Source: Streptomyces sp. NBC_01549
GTDB lineage: Bacteria; Actinomycetota; Actinomycetes; Streptomycetales; Streptomycetaceae
Length of the DNA: 64,000 nt
Assembly: GCF_026339955.1 (NCBI RefSeq)
Contig: NZ_JAPEPW010000003.1
Location: forward strand, 434,001-498,000
Direction: 5' to 3'
A program made the translations under genes and the position numbers. The notes beneath the pieces were generated by a model that made no database searches, had not been told where the DNA came from, and saw only the letters and a program-made list of their open reading frames with translations. How positions within the stretch are numbered: position 1 is the stretch's first letter; every line of letters begins with the position of its first letter. Positions 63,304-64,000 of this stretch are shown piece by piece.

Positions 63304-63343
63304 GGTCGGGCCGTGTTGGCCTGGCGGGTTGGCTGGTGGTTGA

Positions 63344-64000
63344 TTACCGCATGGCCGCGCGGTCGGAGACCAGGCCGGCGATGGCCTGGTAGGTCTGGTC
63401 GAAGTACTCGCGGCGTCCGATCCAGCGTTGCAGGGGCCGCCACTGCTTGTGCTCGGCGTTGGCGTGCTCGACGCAGATCCGCTCGGAGGACTGCTGCTTG
63501 CGCGCTTCCTCCCAGGCCGCCAGGTCCTCGGGCGGGGCATCCTTCTTCGGCTTCAGCGGCGGCGCTTGGACCTGGGCGGGGAACTGCTTGGCCAGTCCCC
63601 GGTAGCCGGCGTCGACCTTGGCCTTGACCTGGGGGAACCTCTCGAACAGGTCGCAGATGCCCTCGGTCTTCAGCGCGGTCTGGTCGTGCTGGCGGCCGGG
63701 CCGGAAGGCACCCGCCCACAGGGTCCGGCCCTTCTCGTCGGTGACGACGGTGGCCTTCTTGGTGTTCTGCCGCATCTTCCCGGAGATGAATGCCCGGCGT
63801 CCGGGCTTGTTCGCCCGTGGACGTCGGACCCGGACCTCGGTGGCGTCGATCCGCAGTTCCACTCCGTGGGAGGCGGCGTAGGCGAAGACATCGGCCAGGG
63901 TGCGAAGGCGCAGGTCGGGACTTCCAGGGACGGCGAAGCCGCGGGCGGCGAGCAGGGGGCGGATCTCGTGGACCGCGCGGGTGATCGTGGAGCGGTCCAC
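63344..64000 (-). CDS. IS5-family (DDE_4) transposase, partial at the window edge
   Basis: 218 codons to the window end. It starts within the HTH region (MDRSTITRAVHEIRPLLAAR); the core is ELRIDATEVRVRRPRANKPG, KATVVTDEKGRTLWAGAFRP, KAKVDAGYRGLAKQFPAQV, then RICVEHANAEHKQWRPLQRW. The N-terminus continues beyond the window. It is a different subgroup from the IS5 copies at 55423 and 59036. Confidence 0.88.
   Translation of the reverse strand: MDRSTITRAVHEIRPLLAARGFAVPGSPDLRLRTLADVFAYAASHGVELRIDATEVRVRRPRANKPGRRAFISGKMRQNTKKATVVTDEKGRTLWAGAFRPGRQHDQTALKTEGICDLFERFPQVKAKVDAGYRGLAKQFPAQVQAPPLKPKKDAPPEDLAAWEEARKQQSSERICVEHANAEHKQWRPLQRWIGRREYFDQTYQAIAGLVSDRAAMR

Noticed and set aside
1..64000. 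CRISPR arrays, tRNA or rRNA genes
   Set aside because: No regularly spaced identical repeats, and no rRNA or tRNA sequence noticed by eye; a tRNAscan run would be needed to exclude tRNAs fully.

Overview
The window looks like an actinomycete accessory region, most likely a Streptomyces chromosome arm or large linear plasmid. Base composition is strongly GC-rich, codon third positions are almost all G or C, and the resident genes are typical of Streptomyces: a LAL-type LuxR regulator, a very large subtilisin-like protease, lipoproteins with LxxC lipoboxes, a Ku protein, DprA/ComF and MFS exporters. No rRNA, tRNA or CRISPR array was seen. Roughly half the window is mobile DNA, in many layers, and a large share of the cargo genes are cut or carry frameshifts or single stop codons.

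Layout. 1-2.1 kb: right end of an IS6-type element and a two-gene ISKra4 element. 2.4-10.1 kb: a quiet block with a LAL regulator, a 1220-residue secreted S8 protease and a lipoprotein, closed by a strong hairpin terminator. 10.1-15.3 kb: an IS30 transposase gene split by a complete group II intron, then an IS3 orfB and an IS30 remnant. 15.4-18.3 kb: a polymorphic-toxin locus (RHS core, HINT domain, C-terminal toxin, overlapping candidate immunity gene) whose 5' part is cut off by an IS6 copy. 19.3-21.5 kb: a TPR protein with a perfect palindrome at its start, an IS5-type transposase and a VOC protein. 21.9-31.5 kb: a deleted IS110, a second IS30 split by the same group II intron at the same codon, a NucA/NucB-type nuclease module split by an ISAs1 element, a second ISAs1 and an intact IS110 that cut a gpsA-like gene. 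32.3-34.6 kb: membrane-protein pieces and an IS6 copy. 34.6-38.6 kb: a minus-strand cluster of a PRTase-like protein, DprA, a ComF-like PRTase and a membrane protein. 38.6-41.9 kb: a lipoprotein and a large secreted repeat protein. 42.1-53.4 kb: a segment between two same-orientation IS6 copies holding a GNAT acetyltransferase, Ku, a phosphotransferase with an internal stop, a nucleotidyltransferase between IS21-like inverted terminal repeats, a third group II intron fragment in istB, and an ArsR-MFS pair. 53.9-55.3 kb: a DHA2-type exporter. 55.4-62.5 kb: two related IS5-type elements carrying an extra convergent gene, with IS4 elements beside and inside them. 63.0-64.0 kb: an orphan Phd/YefM antitoxin next to an IS5 transposase.

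Together the region reads as a sink for transposons on which smaller parasites have settled. Group II introns sit in transposase genes, transposons sit in transposons, and toxin, DNA-repair, exporter and resistance-like genes were carried along. The most promising systems are the DprA/ComF/PRTase operon, which resembles ShosTA-type toxin-antitoxin defence, and the group II intron lineage that targets the conserved catalytic codon region of IS30 transposases. Product names rest on motifs read by eye; no database search was possible.
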